DNA of 64,000 nt, taken from Acinetobacter sp. XH1741. Its GTDB lineage: Bacteria > Pseudomonadota > Gammaproteobacteria > Pseudomonadales > Moraxellaceae. Within the stretch, counting starts at the first letter, position 1; each line of letters opens with the position of its first letter. The notes under the pieces are model-generated. The model worked only from the letters and a program-made list of their open reading frames with translations, had not been told where the DNA came from and ran no database searches. This document shows, piece by piece, positions 34,508 to 44,186 of this stretch. Made by a program: the position numbers and the translations under genes. The DNA is taken from assembly GCF_041021895.1 (NCBI RefSeq), contig NZ_CP157428.1, positions 1,860,001 through 1,924,000 of the forward strand, read 5' to 3'.

Positions 34508-34522
34508 TATTATTTTAAATTT

Positions 34523-35809
34523 TTATTGAGCTTTTTCACGAGCAATGGCGCGGTAACCGATGTCACTGCGATATTGCATACCTGTGAAAGTTACTTGTCC
34601 GCACACTTCTAAAGCATTGATTTGTGCTTCAAGAACGCTATCACCTAGGGCGGTTACGCAAAGAACACGTCCACCAGAAGTGATGATATGACCATCTTCA
34701 CGAGTAGAAGTACCAGCATGGAAGATTTTAGTATCTTCTGGTGATTGACCAATACCTGAAATCACATCACCTTTACGTACGCTATCCGGATATCCTTCAG
34801 CTGCAAGTACCACACCAATTGATTTGCGCTCATCCCATTCAGCTTCGCTTGGTAAATTGCCAGCAATACCAGCTTCAACCAAGTCTACAAGAGATGATTT
34901 TAAACGCATCATGATTGGTTGAGTTTCAGGGTCGCCAAAGCGGCAGTTAAATTCAATTACACGTGGTTGACCTTGTTCATCAATCATTAAGCCCGCGTAT
35001 AAGAAACCAGTGTAAACATGCCCATCAGCAGCCATACCTTCAACAGTTGGACGCATAATTTCAGACATTACACGATCAAAAACATCAGGAGTCACAACTG
35101 GAGCAGGAGAGTAGGCACCCATACCGCCAGTGTTTGGACCTTGGTCACCTTCAAAAATACGTTTGTGATCTTGTGACGTTGCCATTGGTAAAATGTTTTT
35201 ACCATCAATCATACAAATGAATGAAGCTTCTTCACCAGCAAGGAACTGTTCAATTACAACACGTGAACCAGCATCACCAAATTTATTACCAGCAAGCATG
35301 TCATCAATTGCTGCAAAAGCTTCTTCGTTGGTCATTGCAACGATTACGCCTTTACCAGCAGCAAGACCGTCAGCTTTAATAACGATTGGTGCGCCATTTT
35401 TTTCAACGTAAGCTTTAGCGGCATCTACTTCGGTAAATACATCATAAAAAGCAGTTGGAATGTTATGACGTTTTAAAAAGTGTTTAGCAAACGCTTTTGA
35501 GCCTTCAAGCTGTGCTGCATATTGAGTAGGTCCCCAAATTTTTACACCTGCTTCACGTGCAGCATCTACCACGCCATTCACTAATGGTGCTTCTGGGCCA
35601 ACAACAACAAGCTCAACATTATTTTCTTTAGCAAAAGCAATAATTGCCGGATTATCTAAAATATCGAGTTGAACGTTTACACATTTTGCTTCCGTTGCAG
35701 TTCCAGCATTACCAGGAGCAACAAAAACTTGAGTAACTTTGGTATCTTGCGCGATTTTCCATGCTAACGCATGCTCACGACCACCACTACCTAAAACTAA
35801 AATATTCAT
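34523..35809 (-). CDS. purD: Phosphoribosylamine-glycine ligase
   Basis: 428 residues, ATP-grasp enzyme forming GAR from phosphoribosylamine, glycine and ATP in purine synthesis. N-terminal MNILVLGSGGREHALAWKI and ATP-grasp segments such as IVIKADGLAAGKGVIVA and EFNCRFGDPETQP are diagnostic. Downstream of purH on the same strand, with 125 bases between, the usual purHD arrangement. Length normal. Confidence 0.97.
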   Translation of the reverse strand: MNILVLGSGGREHALAWKIAQDTKVTQVFVAPGNAGTATEAKCVNVQLDILDNPAIIAFAKENNVELVVVGPEAPLVNGVVDAAREAGVKIWGPTQYAAQLEGSKAFAKHFLKRHNIPTAFYDVFTEVDAAKAYVEKNGAPIVIKADGLAAGKGVIVAMTNEEAFAAIDDMLAGNKFGDAGSRVVIEQFLAGEEASFICMIDGKNILPMATSQDHKRIFEGDQGPNTGGMGAYSPAPVVTPDVFDRVMSEIMRPTVEGMAADGHVYTGFLYAGLMIDEQGQPRVIEFNCRFGDPETQPIMMRLKSSLVDLVEAGIAGNLPSEAEWDERKSIGVVLAAEGYPDSVRKGDVISGIGQSPEDTKIFHAGTSTREDGHIITSGGRVLCVTALGDSVLEAQINALEVCGQVTFTGMQYRSDIGYRAIAREKAQ

Positions 35810-35845
35810 TTTTAATTTGTTCCTTAACTTTAATCCTTTTTCATC

Positions 35846-35930
35846 CCCCTCTATTTCTCAAAGTGGAGAGATAGTTCCATTATTGTGGAAAACCCTCCTG
35901 AATAAAAGGAGGGTTAGGGAGGACTAAATT
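35846..35930. repeat. Possible interspersed palindromic element between purH and purD
   Basis: Two adjacent imperfect inverted repeats: CCCCCTCTATTTCTC with GTGGAGAGATAG, and CCCTCC with GGAGGG around TGAATAAAA followed by TTAGGGAGGA. Such C/G-tract palindromes with a nearby GTTAGGGAGG are unlike the AT-rich surroundings and look like a short repetitive intergenic element; they could also modulate purHD transcripts. Confidence 0.45.
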
Positions 35931-35934
35931 TAAA

Positions 35935-37509
35935 TTAGTGGCGGAAATGGCGCATACCAGTGAAGACCATTGCAATACCAGCTTCATCAGCGGCTGCAAT
36001 AACTTCTTCATCACGCATAGAACCACCTGGTTGGATAATGCATTTAATGCCAGCTTTAGCCGCATTATCAATACCGTCACGGAACGGGAAGAATGCATCA
36101 GATGCCATAACAGCGCCTTCAACAACTAAGCCAGCATGTTCAGCTTTAATTGCAGCAATACGCGCTGAGTTAACACGGCTCATTTGACCCGCGCCTACAC
36201 CAATAGTTTGACGGTTTTTTGCATAAACAATAGCGTTTGATTTTACATATTTCGCAACTTTCCACGCGAAAATAAGGTCATCAATTTCTTGTTCAGTAGG
36301 TGCACGTTTAGTCACTACTTTAAGATCATCTTTAGTGATCATGCCCAAGTCCTGGTCTTGAACAAGTAAGCCACCGTTAACGCGTTTGTAGTCAAGTTGT
36401 GGTGCACGTGCATCAATTGCAGGTAATTCACCACATACTAATACGCGTACATTTTTCTTCGCACCAGTTACTTCAAGTACGCCATCAGCAATACTTGGAG
36501 CAATAATAACTTCAACGAATTGACGTTCTACAATTGCTTGAGCTGTTGCAACATCTAACTCGCGGTTAAATGCAATAATACCGCCGAAAGCAGATTCAGG
36601 GTCAGTTGCATAAGCTAAATCGTAAGCAGCTTTAATGCCGTCTAAAGAAACAGCAACACCACAAGGATTTGCATGTTTTACGATTACACAAGCAGGTTTT
36701 GCAAATGATTTAACGCATTCAAGAGCAGCATCTGTATCAGCAATATTGTTATAAGACAACTCTTTGCCTTGTAGTTGTTTTGCTGTAGAAACAGAAGCTT
36801 CTTTTGCATTTGCTTCAACATAGAAAGCAGCAGATTGGTGCGGGTTTTCACCGTAACGTAAATCTTGTGCTTTATTTAGTTGAGTGTTGAACGTACGTGG
36901 GAATAAATCAGCTTCACCTTCGGTCTTGCCAACACGAGCGCCTAAGTAAGAAGCGATCATACCGTCGTATTGAGCTGTATGTTCAAATGCTTTTACCGCT
37001 AAATCGAAACGTGTTTCGTAAGAAAGTGAACCAGTAGCTTTTAATTCGCTAATAACTGTATCGTAATCTGAAGCGTTTACCACAATACCTACAGACGCAT
37101 GGTTTTTAGCAGCAGCACGGACCATTGTTGGGCCACCGATGTCGATGTTTTCGATAGCATCGGCAAGTGAACAGTTCGGTTTAGCTACTGTAGCTGCGAA
37201 TGGATAGAGGTTAACTACCACTAAATCGATTGGATCGATATCGTGTTCTTGCATAACAGCTTCGTCTAGACCGCGACGAGCCAAAATGCCGCCATGAATT
37301 TTTGGATGTAGTGTTTTTACTCGACCATCCATCATTTCAGGGAAACCTGTGTGTTCAGATACTTCAACAACAGCAATATTATTATCTTTAAGCAACTTAT
37401 ATGTGCCGCCTGTAGATAATAATTCTACCCCTAAAGCTGCAAGGTTTTGAGCAAATTCGACAATTCCTGTTTTGTCTGATACAGAAATCAAAGCACGTTT
37501 AATAGTCAT
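35935..37509 (-). CDS. purH: Bifunctional AICAR transformylase / IMP cyclohydrolase
   Basis: 524 residues from the ATG at 37509 ([23 protein letters not shown]); the frame extends 14 codons upstream but family members start here. The N-terminal MGS-like cyclohydrolase domain ([35 protein letters not shown]) is followed by the AICARFT domain ([41 protein letters not shown] end). Last two steps of IMP synthesis. Follows fis, separated by the fis terminator. Confidence 0.97.
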   Translation of the reverse strand: MTIKRALISVSDKTGIVEFAQNLAALGVELLSTGGTYKLLKDNNIAVVEVSEHTGFPEMMDGRVKTLHPKIHGGILARRGLDEAVMQEHDIDPIDLVVVNLYPFAATVAKPNCSLADAIENIDIGGPTMVRAAAKNHASVGIVVNASDYDTVISELKATGSLSYETRFDLAVKAFEHTAQYDGMIASYLGARVGKTEGEADLFPRTFNTQLNKAQDLRYGENPHQSAAFYVEANAKEASVSTAKQLQGKELSYNNIADTDAALECVKSFAKPACVIVKHANPCGVAVSLDGIKAAYDLAYATDPESAFGGIIAFNRELDVATAQAIVERQFVEVIIAPSIADGVLEVTGAKKNVRVLVCGELPAIDARAPQLDYKRVNGGLLVQDQDLGMITKDDLKVVTKRAPTEQEIDDLIFAWKVAKYVKSNAIVYAKNRQTIGVGAGQMSRVNSARIAAIKAEHAGLVVEGAVMASDAFFPFRDGIDNAAKAGIKCIIQPGGSMRDEEVIAAADEAGIAMVFTGMRHFRH

Positions 37510-37564
37510 GATGTTCAAGTCAACAATTTCAAGTCTACGGATTAAAACCAATTAGAAGCATAAA

Positions 37565-37592
37565 AAAATGCCCACGAAGTCGTGAGCATTTT
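37565..37592 (-). terminator. Terminator of fis
   Basis: AAAATGCCCACGA / TCGTGAGCATTTT stem (with a C-A mismatch or wobble) with loop AG, just after the leftward fis stop. Confidence 0.75.
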
Positions 37593-37597
37593 ATCAT

Positions 37598-37867
37598 TTA
37601 TTCACTCATTAAACCGTGAGCTTTTAACTTTTTGCGTAAAGTGCCGCGGTTTAGTCCGAGAATCTCTGCGGCACGTGTCTGATTACCACGAGTATATTCA
37701 AGAACTACAGATAAAAGAGGTTTCTCCATTTCTGCTAGCACCATGTCATAAACCTGAGATGGTTGCTCACCTTGCAATTGTGCAAAATAATGACGAACTG
37801 CGCGATCCACGTGGATGCGAAGAGCAACATCAGATTGTGCAGTAAAAATAGGAGATTTGCTATTCAT
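37598..37867 (-). CDS. fis: Fis-family nucleoid DNA-binding protein
   Basis: 89 residues from ATG 37867 ([17 protein letters not shown]); a TTG at 37888 is a possible longer start. The C-terminal helix-turn-helix is classic Fis: [40 protein letters not shown]. Fis bends DNA and activates stable RNA and other growth-linked promoters. Located between a prmA/DUF3426 pair and purH. In enteric bacteria it is co-transcribed with dusB, which is absent here. Confidence 0.92.
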   Translation of the reverse strand: MNSKSPIFTAQSDVALRIHVDRAVRHYFAQLQGEQPSQVYDMVLAEMEKPLLSVVLEYTRGNQTRAAEILGLNRGTLRKKLKAHGLMSE

Positions 37868-38243
37868 GCGAGTTAATCCGAAAATCAAATACTAGCTTGG
37901 GTAAAGTAGTATATAAATGTGGTCTAAAAATACGGAGTCCTGTTTTAGATCCTAAAACAGTGACTCTAAAACATAAGAACAATTAGCTTGCCATATTTCT
38001 TCGTATTGAATAAAAAATAAGCGTAACAATAGTTAAATATTTGTTACAGCCCCCTCAAAAACAAAAAAAGTTAGGCTATGCGCTTAATGTAGAAAAGCAC
38101 ACATGCTTAACAGTATTTTTTTTGGATTGAGAGCGAGGAGTATATGAGTCAAAGCTTTCGTGGCGCGTATCATACCATTGTCTAGGAAAAAGTGAGCAAA
38201 TTAACTGCATTTTTTTTTATTTTTTTTTCACTTTTTTTACAAA
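37868..38243. other. Intergenic region upstream of fis, no gene seen
   Basis: About 375 bases, including a palindrome (GTCCTGTTTTAGATCC, then TAAAACAGTGAC, 37936-37964) and several poly-T/poly-A runs. It must hold the fis promoter. The palindrome TGTTTTAG/CTAAAACA is close enough to suggest a regulator site or leader hairpin. Confidence 0.4.
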
Positions 38244-39086
38244 TTAGGGGTGGACAATTTCTAATCGATAATTTTGTAGGCTTTTTTTGCTTTTATTTAA
38301 GTCAAATTGAAATCTAAATGGTGTATTAGTCGGGATGCGTTGAATACCACGTAAATTTTCAACCAAGTATTGCTTGGGTGTAAAAATGATTTCTTCTTGA
38401 TCAGCTTCTTTACCAAAGCTGAGTTTTAAGTTGGGCAATTCGATACTTTTGTTATTTTTGTTGATAAGAACACCTGAAACTTGAGTATGTTCCATATCAA
38501 TTCTGCGTAGCTTTACCTTTTCTATATTAAGAAGTTCATATTGTTCAGCCGGCTTACTGCAATGCAATATTTGACAGACATAATTAAATGCATGGCTAAT
38601 TGCAGGACTCTGTTGCATAAGTTTAGGATTAAACCAGAGAATCTGAAAAGTGAAGACCAAAATCAGGATCAGATTCGCAGAACTCCAAAGTGTATAGTAT
38701 AACCAACTATGCTTTTTACCATTATCTTGTTCAGGTGAGTTTGCTTGCTCAGCTAAATTAAGGTTAGGAAGTGCATTGATCGGTTCGTTGTGGAAGTAAT
38801 TTAAATTATTTAAATAAGTCAAAAGATCAATATTAGAGTTTTCAACTTTTTGATCAAAGATATCTAATACATGAGAATGCGTCATATATCTTGTTTGAAT
38901 AGAGCCATCTGCTAAAACAGACGAGTTTGATATTTCTGGTTGTTCAACATTGACCAAGTTGGTAAGTGCATTAAAATTTAAATTACATTTAGGGCAACAA
39001 ACCATACCCTGAGCAACAGTTAATTGGGTAAGAGAAACTTTATAAACTGTTAAACACTTAGGGCAGCGGGTTTGTTTTTCATTCAT
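38244..39086 (-). CDS. Zinc-ribbon / DUF3426 membrane protein
   Basis: 280 residues. An N-terminal zinc ribbon (C8-x2-C11 and C31-x2-C34, the MJ0042 type) is followed by a polar linker, one transmembrane helix (about residues 128-150) and a periplasmic DUF3426 domain (LNIEKVKLRRIDMEHTQVSGVLINKNN...). DUF3426 proteins commonly sit next to prmA in gammaproteobacteria, as here. Role unknown. Ends before a 350-base gap and fis. Confidence 0.82.
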   Translation of the reverse strand: MNEKQTRCPKCLTVYKVSLTQLTVAQGMVCCPKCNLNFNALTNLVNVEQPEISNSSVLADGSIQTRYMTHSHVLDIFDQKVENSNIDLLTYLNNLNYFHNEPINALPNLNLAEQANSPEQDNGKKHSWLYYTLWSSANLILILVFTFQILWFNPKLMQQSPAISHAFNYVCQILHCSKPAEQYELLNIEKVKLRRIDMEHTQVSGVLINKNNKSIELPNLKLSFGKEADQEEIIFTPKQYLVENLRGIQRIPTNTPFRFQFDLNKSKKSLQNYRLEIVHP

Positions 39087-39099
39087 GAGTTAAAAAATC

Positions 39100-40005
39100 T
39101 CAATTTATTGTTTTACGTTTTCCTGAAATGCGGCACCAATTTTCTTCGCGCTTTTCGACATCTAATATATCAAAAAATTCAGAATAAACACCTGAAACAT
39201 CAGCAACTTGTTCTTCGATTACACCAGCAAGTGCGAATTCGCCATCAGATTTAAGTAATTTTGCAAACTCTGGCGCAAGTGCCATTAACGGACCCGCTAA
39301 AATATTTGCTACTAAAACGTCTGCTTGTTGTGGTTTGAATTCTTGATCAAACTCTTCAGGAAGTCCAACATATAATCGGTCTAATACGCCGTTGAGCTCA
39401 GCATTTTGTTTTGTTGCTAAAACAGCTTGTGGGTCAATATCGGTCGCAAATACTTTTTTGGCGCCTAATAATAAAGCTGCAACACCTAAAATGCCTGAAC
39501 CACAACCATAATCGATTACGATCTTATCTTTAACATCAGTTTTACCTAACCATTGCAAGCATAAGAAAGTACTTGCGTGGTTACCAGTACCAAAAGCAAG
39601 ACCTGGGTCAAGTTTAATATTTGTTGCATCTGCTTCTGGTGGCACTAACCATTCAGGTACGATCCAGAATTTTTCCCCAATTTGAATAGGTTCATAATAA
39701 TCCATCCATGCGCGTTCCCAAACTTGATCTTCAAGCTCTTCATGGCGCATAGGAGTATCTGGAAGCTGAGCTTTTAAGAAAGCTTCTAAAGTGTCAACAT
39801 CAATTGGGTCTTGTTCGTCTTGTTGATAGATACCTGTAACAATAACTTTATTCCATAGCGGTGTTTCACCTGGTAATGGTTCAAGTAGAGCCTGATCTTC
39901 GGCATCATCCAGAGTTACGCTTACCGCACCTAGAGACATTAAAAGTGTTTCTGTGAATTCAACTTGTTGTTGATCAACGGTAATGTGTATTTGTAACCAC
40001 TTCAC
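39100..40005 (-). CDS. prmA: Ribosomal protein L11 methyltransferase
   Basis: 301 residues. The N-terminal L11-binding part ([37 protein letters not shown] in pieces) and the SAM-binding methyltransferase core ([59 protein letters not shown]) match PrmA. It trimethylates L11 on several residues. Overlap-free, 13 bases before the DUF3426 gene, likely co-transcribed. Confidence 0.95.
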   Translation of the reverse strand: MKWLQIHITVDQQQVEFTETLLMSLGAVSVTLDDAEDQALLEPLPGETPLWNKVIVTGIYQQDEQDPIDVDTLEAFLKAQLPDTPMRHEELEDQVWERAWMDYYEPIQIGEKFWIVPEWLVPPEADATNIKLDPGLAFGTGNHASTFLCLQWLGKTDVKDKIVIDYGCGSGILGVAALLLGAKKVFATDIDPQAVLATKQNAELNGVLDRLYVGLPEEFDQEFKPQQADVLVANILAGPLMALAPEFAKLLKSDGEFALAGVIEEQVADVSGVYSEFFDILDVEKREENWCRISGKRKTIN

Positions 40006-40060
40006 GAAAAGGACCTAAAATTTTATTTAAAGGCGTATTGTAGCCCACTAGAGTGGTTTA

Positions 40061-40092
40061 AAAAAGAAAACGGCCCATCTTTAATGGACCGC
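40061..40092 (-). terminator. Terminator of the small exported protein gene
   Basis: CGGCCCAT pairs with ATGGACCG (one wobble) around CTTTA; on the leftward strand a T-run follows. About 70 bases after the stop at 40161. Confidence 0.7.
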
Positions 40093-40160
40093 TTTTGAAA
40101 ATGATGATGTGGCATATAAGAAAATAATGTGATTTCTTTATGCTTTAAGTCAAAATTATA

Positions 40161-40454
40161 TTAAGGAGCAGGGGCCTTAAATTGTAATTTGCCGTTTTCA
40201 TTTGGTTGGCAAGTACCATTAAAGGTTGCGCCATTATGACTATAAGATACCCAGTCGCCCTGACGTTTTTTAGCACAAGCTCTCAGCTGTTTTTGCATCT
40301 CCGATTTGCTTGACTCAGCAGCATGATGAGCTGTTTTACTTGTTTTAGCAGTGTGAGTTGATTTAGCAGTATGGTTAGTGGCAGCGTGGGTCAACGTTAC
40401 GCCTGAAAAACAAAGGAGAGATGCGGTTAAGATTTTTAACATGGTACTTTTCAT
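40161..40454 (-). CDS. Small exported protein, 97 residues
   Basis: The signal peptide (MKSTMLKILTASLLCFSGVTLTHA) is followed by a Thr/His/Ala/Lys-rich low-complexity segment and a small domain with two cysteines (RACAKKRQGDWVSYSHNG, FNGTCQ) that could form a disulphide in the periplasm. AAGGA-type ribosome binding site. Function unknown; the segment recalls short conserved periplasmic proteins of Acinetobacter. Single-gene unit with its own terminator. Confidence 0.7.
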   Translation of the reverse strand: MKSTMLKILTASLLCFSGVTLTHAATNHTAKSTHTAKTSKTAHHAAESSKSEMQKQLRACAKKRQGDWVSYSHNGATFNGTCQPNENGKLQFKAPAP

Positions 40455-40686
40455 TTTGTGTTCCTTCTCGTTGCGTTAATTCTAAAGTGATAGAAGTGCT
40501 GTACATTTTTTATTCTAAAATGAATTTTTTTAAAAAACACTCACTTTGTATTGAATTCATGCAACAAAATGTCAAAACATGTGGTGTAGCGTAAATCATG
40601 TGTCGACAATTTTGTAATTATGTACATCATTAAGTAGATAATTTTGATATAATGTTCCGTCTTTTTTTTCTGGTGTTTTTGTACTC

Positions 40687-42567
40687 ATGCACTATCCTAA
40701 AGTTTATGATGTTATCGTTATCGGTGGCGGTCACGCAGGTACGGAAGCGGCACTTGCTGCGGCGCGTATGGGACGACAGACTTTGCTTTTGACCCATAAC
40801 ATTGAGACTTTGGGTCAGATGAGCTGTAACCCAGCAATTGGTGGTATTGGTAAATCACACTTAGTCCGTGAAATTGATGCTCTTGGCGGTGCGATGGCAT
40901 TAGCTGCCGATAAAGGTGGTATTCAATTCCGTATTTTAAACTCGCGTAAAGGTGCAGCAGTACGTGCAACACGTGCTCAGGCTGACCGTGTCCGCTATAA
41001 AGCTGCGATCCGTGAGACTTTAGAAAACCAAGCAAATCTTGATATTTTCCAACAAGCAGCTGATGACCTGATTGTTGAAGGCGATACTGTTAAAGGTGTT
41101 GTTACCCAAATGGGTATTCGTTTTGATACCAAAACTGTTGTGTTGACTACGGGTACATTCTTGGGCGGTGTGATTCACGTTGGTTTAGAAAAATCAAGCG
41201 GTGGTCGTGCAGGTGATCCACCTTCTATTGCACTTGCTCAGCGTCTTCGTGAACTAAAACTACCAGTAGGTCGTTTAAAAACGGGTACACCACCGCGTAT
41301 TGATGCGCGTTCAGTTGACTTTTCAGTGATGATTCCGCAGCCGGGTGATTTCCCATCACCAGTGATGTCATTCATGGGTGATGCTTCTATGCACCCTGAA
41401 CAAGTAAACTGTTATATCACTCATACAAATGAAAAAACTCACGATATTATTCGCGGTGGTTTAGATCGTTCACCTATGTATACCGGCGTTATTGAAGGTG
41501 TAGGTCCACGTTACTGTCCTTCAATTGAAGACAAGATTCACCGTTTCGCTGATAAAGACTCGCATCAGGTATTTTTAGAGCCTGAAGGCCTGGATACACA
41601 TGAGCTTTATCCAAATGGTATTTCGACTTCTTTACCATTTGATGTTCAATTTGAGCTTGTACGCTCAATTCGTGGTATGGAAAATGCCCATATCCTGCGT
41701 CCAGGTTATGCAATTGAATATGATTACTTCAACCCACAAGCTTTAAAATTTACTCTAGAAACCAAAGCAATTAATGGTTTGTATTTTGCAGGGCAAATTA
41801 ACGGTACAACCGGTTATGAAGAAGCAGGTGCTCAAGGTTTACTTGCTGGCTTAAATGCTGCACGTCGTGCTTGGGAACAAGAAGAATGGACACCTAAACG
41901 TGACCAGGCGTATATGGGTGTATTGGTTGATGACCTGATTACTTTAGGTACTAAAGAACCGTATCGTATGTTTACTTCACGTGCGGAATATCGTTTGATG
42001 TTGCGTGAAGATAATGCCGATCAACGTTTAACGACTATTGGTCGTGAACTTGGTTTGGTCGATGATGTTCGTTGGGCTGCTTATTGTGAAAAAATGGAAG
42101 CAGTTGAGCGTGAAACCTCTCGTCTACAGCATTTGTGGGCAGCACCTAACAACCCAATGGGTAAAAAGTTTGTTGAAATGACAGGTGCTGACTTAAGTAA
42201 AGAATGTAGCGCGATTGACTTGCTCAAACGTCCTAATATTAGCTTTAGTCAAATTGCAGAACTTACAGGTTCAGAAGTTTCACCACAAGTTGGTGATCAA
42301 ATCGAAATTGCTGTTAAGTATGAAGGTTATATTAACCGTCAGCATGAAGATGTAGCTCAATTGAAGCGTCTTGAAGAAACCAAAATTCCTGCCGATTTTG
42401 ATTATGATGTCGTTTCTGGTTTGTCTCGTGAAATTACTCAGAAGTTGAAAACTGTTCGCCCAGAAACATTAGCTCAAGCGAGCCGTATTCCGGGTGTTAC
42501 ACCTGCCGCAGTTCAACTGGTCATGATCACAATTCGTAAAAATAATATGACGAAAAAAACAGCTTAA
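40687..42567 (+). CDS. mnmG: tRNA uridine-5-carboxymethylaminomethyl modification enzyme MnmG (GidA)
   Basis: 626 residues, the normal length. FAD-binding N-terminus [21 protein letters not shown], then [44 protein letters not shown] and the C-terminal MnmE-interacting helical domain. With MnmE it modifies U34 of certain tRNAs. Stands alone here, not next to mnmE or rsmG. A terminator follows 15 bases after the stop. Confidence 0.97.
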   Translation: MHYPKVYDVIVIGGGHAGTEAALAAARMGRQTLLLTHNIETLGQMSCNPAIGGIGKSHLVREIDALGGAMALAADKGGIQFRILNSRKGAAVRATRAQADRVRYKAAIRETLENQANLDIFQQAADDLIVEGDTVKGVVTQMGIRFDTKTVVLTTGTFLGGVIHVGLEKSSGGRAGDPPSIALAQRLRELKLPVGRLKTGTPPRIDARSVDFSVMIPQPGDFPSPVMSFMGDASMHPEQVNCYITHTNEKTHDIIRGGLDRSPMYTGVIEGVGPRYCPSIEDKIHRFADKDSHQVFLEPEGLDTHELYPNGISTSLPFDVQFELVRSIRGMENAHILRPGYAIEYDYFNPQALKFTLETKAINGLYFAGQINGTTGYEEAGAQGLLAGLNAARRAWEQEEWTPKRDQAYMGVLVDDLITLGTKEPYRMFTSRAEYRLMLREDNADQRLTTIGRELGLVDDVRWAAYCEKMEAVERETSRLQHLWAAPNNPMGKKFVEMTGADLSKECSAIDLLKRPNISFSQIAELTGSEVSPQVGDQIEIAVKYEGYINRQHEDVAQLKRLEETKIPADFDYDVVSGLSREITQKLKTVRPETLAQASRIPGVTPAAVQLVMITIRKNNMTKKTA

Positions 42568-42581
42568 TTATTTAAGCACGT

Positions 42582-42611
42582 AAAAAAGCTCAGTTCAGAC
42601 TGGGCTTTTTT
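42582..42611 (+). terminator. Terminator of mnmG
   Basis: AAAAAGCTCAG / CTGGGCTTTTT stem (one wobble) around TTCAGA, running into Ts. Confidence 0.88.
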
Positions 42612-42681
42612 ATTTTCTGATCAAAAAATATATGGAAACTTCCTAAGGAAGAAAATAGATTTCGCTTCCTTTTTTTCTTAT

Positions 42682-42710
42682 TTCACACGTTTTAAATGCT
42701 CAGTTATATT
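42682..42710 (+). promoter_or_regulatory. Sigma-70-type promoter for the small transcript
   Basis: TTCACA (42682-42687) and TATATT (42705-42710) are separated by exactly 17 bases, so start of transcription is expected near 42717. Confidence 0.6.
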
Positions 42711-42716
42711 GAACTC

Positions 42717-42942
42717 ACATTCAAACAAGAGGGCTTTAACTATGACAATGAAATCAATTCGCTACAATGGATATGAAATGGCATGCCAATGCTCATGTTC
42801 AAAATAGCGCAAAAAAAAGAGCAGATCAGTCGTGGTGGGGGAGAACATATTGATCTGAACACAACTAAAAATATAAATGCCAATATAAAATTAAGAAAAT
42901 TATAATTCAAAATCTAAAGAGAACCTTCTGGTTCTCTTTTTT
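42717..42942 (+). ncRNA. Candidate small RNA / dual-function transcript (~225 nt)
   Basis: A promoter upstream and a perfect terminator (AAAGAGAACC / GGTTCTCTTT, 42916-42942) bracket a transcript that contains a 21-codon frame and a structured tail. CAGATCA (42820s) pairs with TGATCTG (42850s), closing a G-rich loop containing GGTGGGGGAG. The unit stands between mnmG and the convergent WYL gene. It could be an mRNA for the peptide, a regulatory RNA with an exposed G-rich loop, or both. Confidence 0.5.
42742..42807 (+). CDS. Candidate 21-residue cysteine-rich peptide
   Basis: AGAGGG lies 8 bases before the ATG. The 21-codon frame ends in MACQCSCSK, with three Cys alternating with single residues; the front is MTMKSIRYNGYE. 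It is too short for homology by eye. Possible roles: leader or RiPP-like precursor, metal-binding peptide, or a small membrane-associated regulator. No RiPP maturation enzyme is adjacent, though a peptide-ligase operon begins 1.4 kb away. Treat as a candidate. Confidence 0.45.
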   Translation: MTMKSIRYNGYEMACQCSCSK

Positions 42943-42953
42943 ATATCTACTTA

Positions 42954-43961
42954 CTATTTATGATCTGGCTCAATTTCACGTACAGCATTGTGTACTTGAA
43001 TTGGTTCAATATGCAGCAGTTTCTTACCATAACTTCGTAACCACCACACTAACTGAGACGTAAATGGAACGGTTGCCGTAACTTCAACAATATTTTCTTC
43101 AATTGGAGTGATTGTCTGATCTTTGCTTAACTGACTTTCATAAAAAGTTTTAGCAGTTTGTTCTGTCATGGTTAAGGTAAGTTGAATAGATTCGGTAGGT
43201 TGGCTGTAATCTACTCTAAAACCTAAAGCTCCAGAATCAATATAGTGGTCAATATCAAAATTGACTGGATGAAGTGCACGACTTTCTAAAACCTTGGCAG
43301 ATTTGAAGCGGTGTAATGCAAAGGTTTGTACTTCAGTTTTGTCATGTCGGGTGCAAATTAAGTAAATCACTGCACCTTTTTGCACCAAGGCCAACGGATT
43401 TAAAATATAAGTTTTATCTTCACCTTGATTCACACGGGCCTGATAAATACACTCAATTTGTTTGTCTTGTAATAAGCCTTCATAAATTGCTTGCTGGGCA
43501 TTACGGTCGACTATCGGTGGAATAAGAGGCTGACTGGCCGGTACGATACGGACTCGATTAATCCATTGCCTTACATTGTTCTGTGTGGAAAGGCTACGTT
43601 TAGCAAGATCAAACCACGGCCCCATTTCATCGAGCAAGCTTGGAGGAAGTAAATGCTTGAGATGCTCCTCAACCATCATAAACGTTACTGCTTGAGAGCT
43701 TGTCATGTGCGGTAAGCTTTGAATTGGTGCATCTGATTGCCAACGCCAGCCTTGAGGGACGGCTTTATTACTTTCAATTGGAAAACGCTGAGCAATTTGA
43801 TTTAAATCACGCTGAATTGTCCTTAAACTGATTTCAATACCTTCACGCTCAAGCATTTCTTGCAATTCTCGAGTCCCGATCCATTTACCGGTAGGAAGGC
43901 GAGATAGAATCTGCCATTGGCGATATAAACTATTTGAAGTTTCTTTTTCTATTACAGACAT
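42954..43961 (-). CDS. WYL-domain transcriptional regulator (YafY-like)
   Basis: 335 residues. An N-terminal HTH (RQWQILSRLPTGKWIGTRELQEMLEREGIEISLRTIQRDLNQI in pieces) is followed by a WYL ligand-sensing domain (GAVIYLICTRHDKTEVQTFALHRFKSAKVLE) and a C-terminal WCX segment (TVPFTSQLVWWLRSYGKKLLHIEP). WYL proteins sense nucleic acid or nucleotide-like ligands and often guard defence or stress genes. It is divergent from the ATP-grasp/Anbu operon, 225 bases away, and is the obvious candidate regulator. Confidence 0.87.
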   Translation of the reverse strand: MSVIEKETSNSLYRQWQILSRLPTGKWIGTRELQEMLEREGIEISLRTIQRDLNQIAQRFPIESNKAVPQGWRWQSDAPIQSLPHMTSSQAVTFMMVEEHLKHLLPPSLLDEMGPWFDLAKRSLSTQNNVRQWINRVRIVPASQPLIPPIVDRNAQQAIYEGLLQDKQIECIYQARVNQGEDKTYILNPLALVQKGAVIYLICTRHDKTEVQTFALHRFKSAKVLESRALHPVNFDIDHYIDSGALGFRVDYSQPTESIQLTLTMTEQTAKTFYESQLSKDQTITPIEENIVEVTATVPFTSQLVWWLRSYGKKLLHIEPIQVHNAVREIEPDHK

Positions 43962-44186
43962 AAGCGTAATGCATCTACATCCAATTGCTTTGGTGTCAAC
44001 ACAATAAGAAAACTTTACACATTTGGCAAGTTTGTCAGATTCGGTTTATAGCTCCTTTTACAATCAATGCTAAAATTTAGAAGAAAGTAATAACAATGAT
44101 ATGCAATAAGTATTATAGATATATAAGTGGCACTGAAATTGCTTATTTAAAAATGAAATATAGATAAAACATAAGACGAGGTTGCT

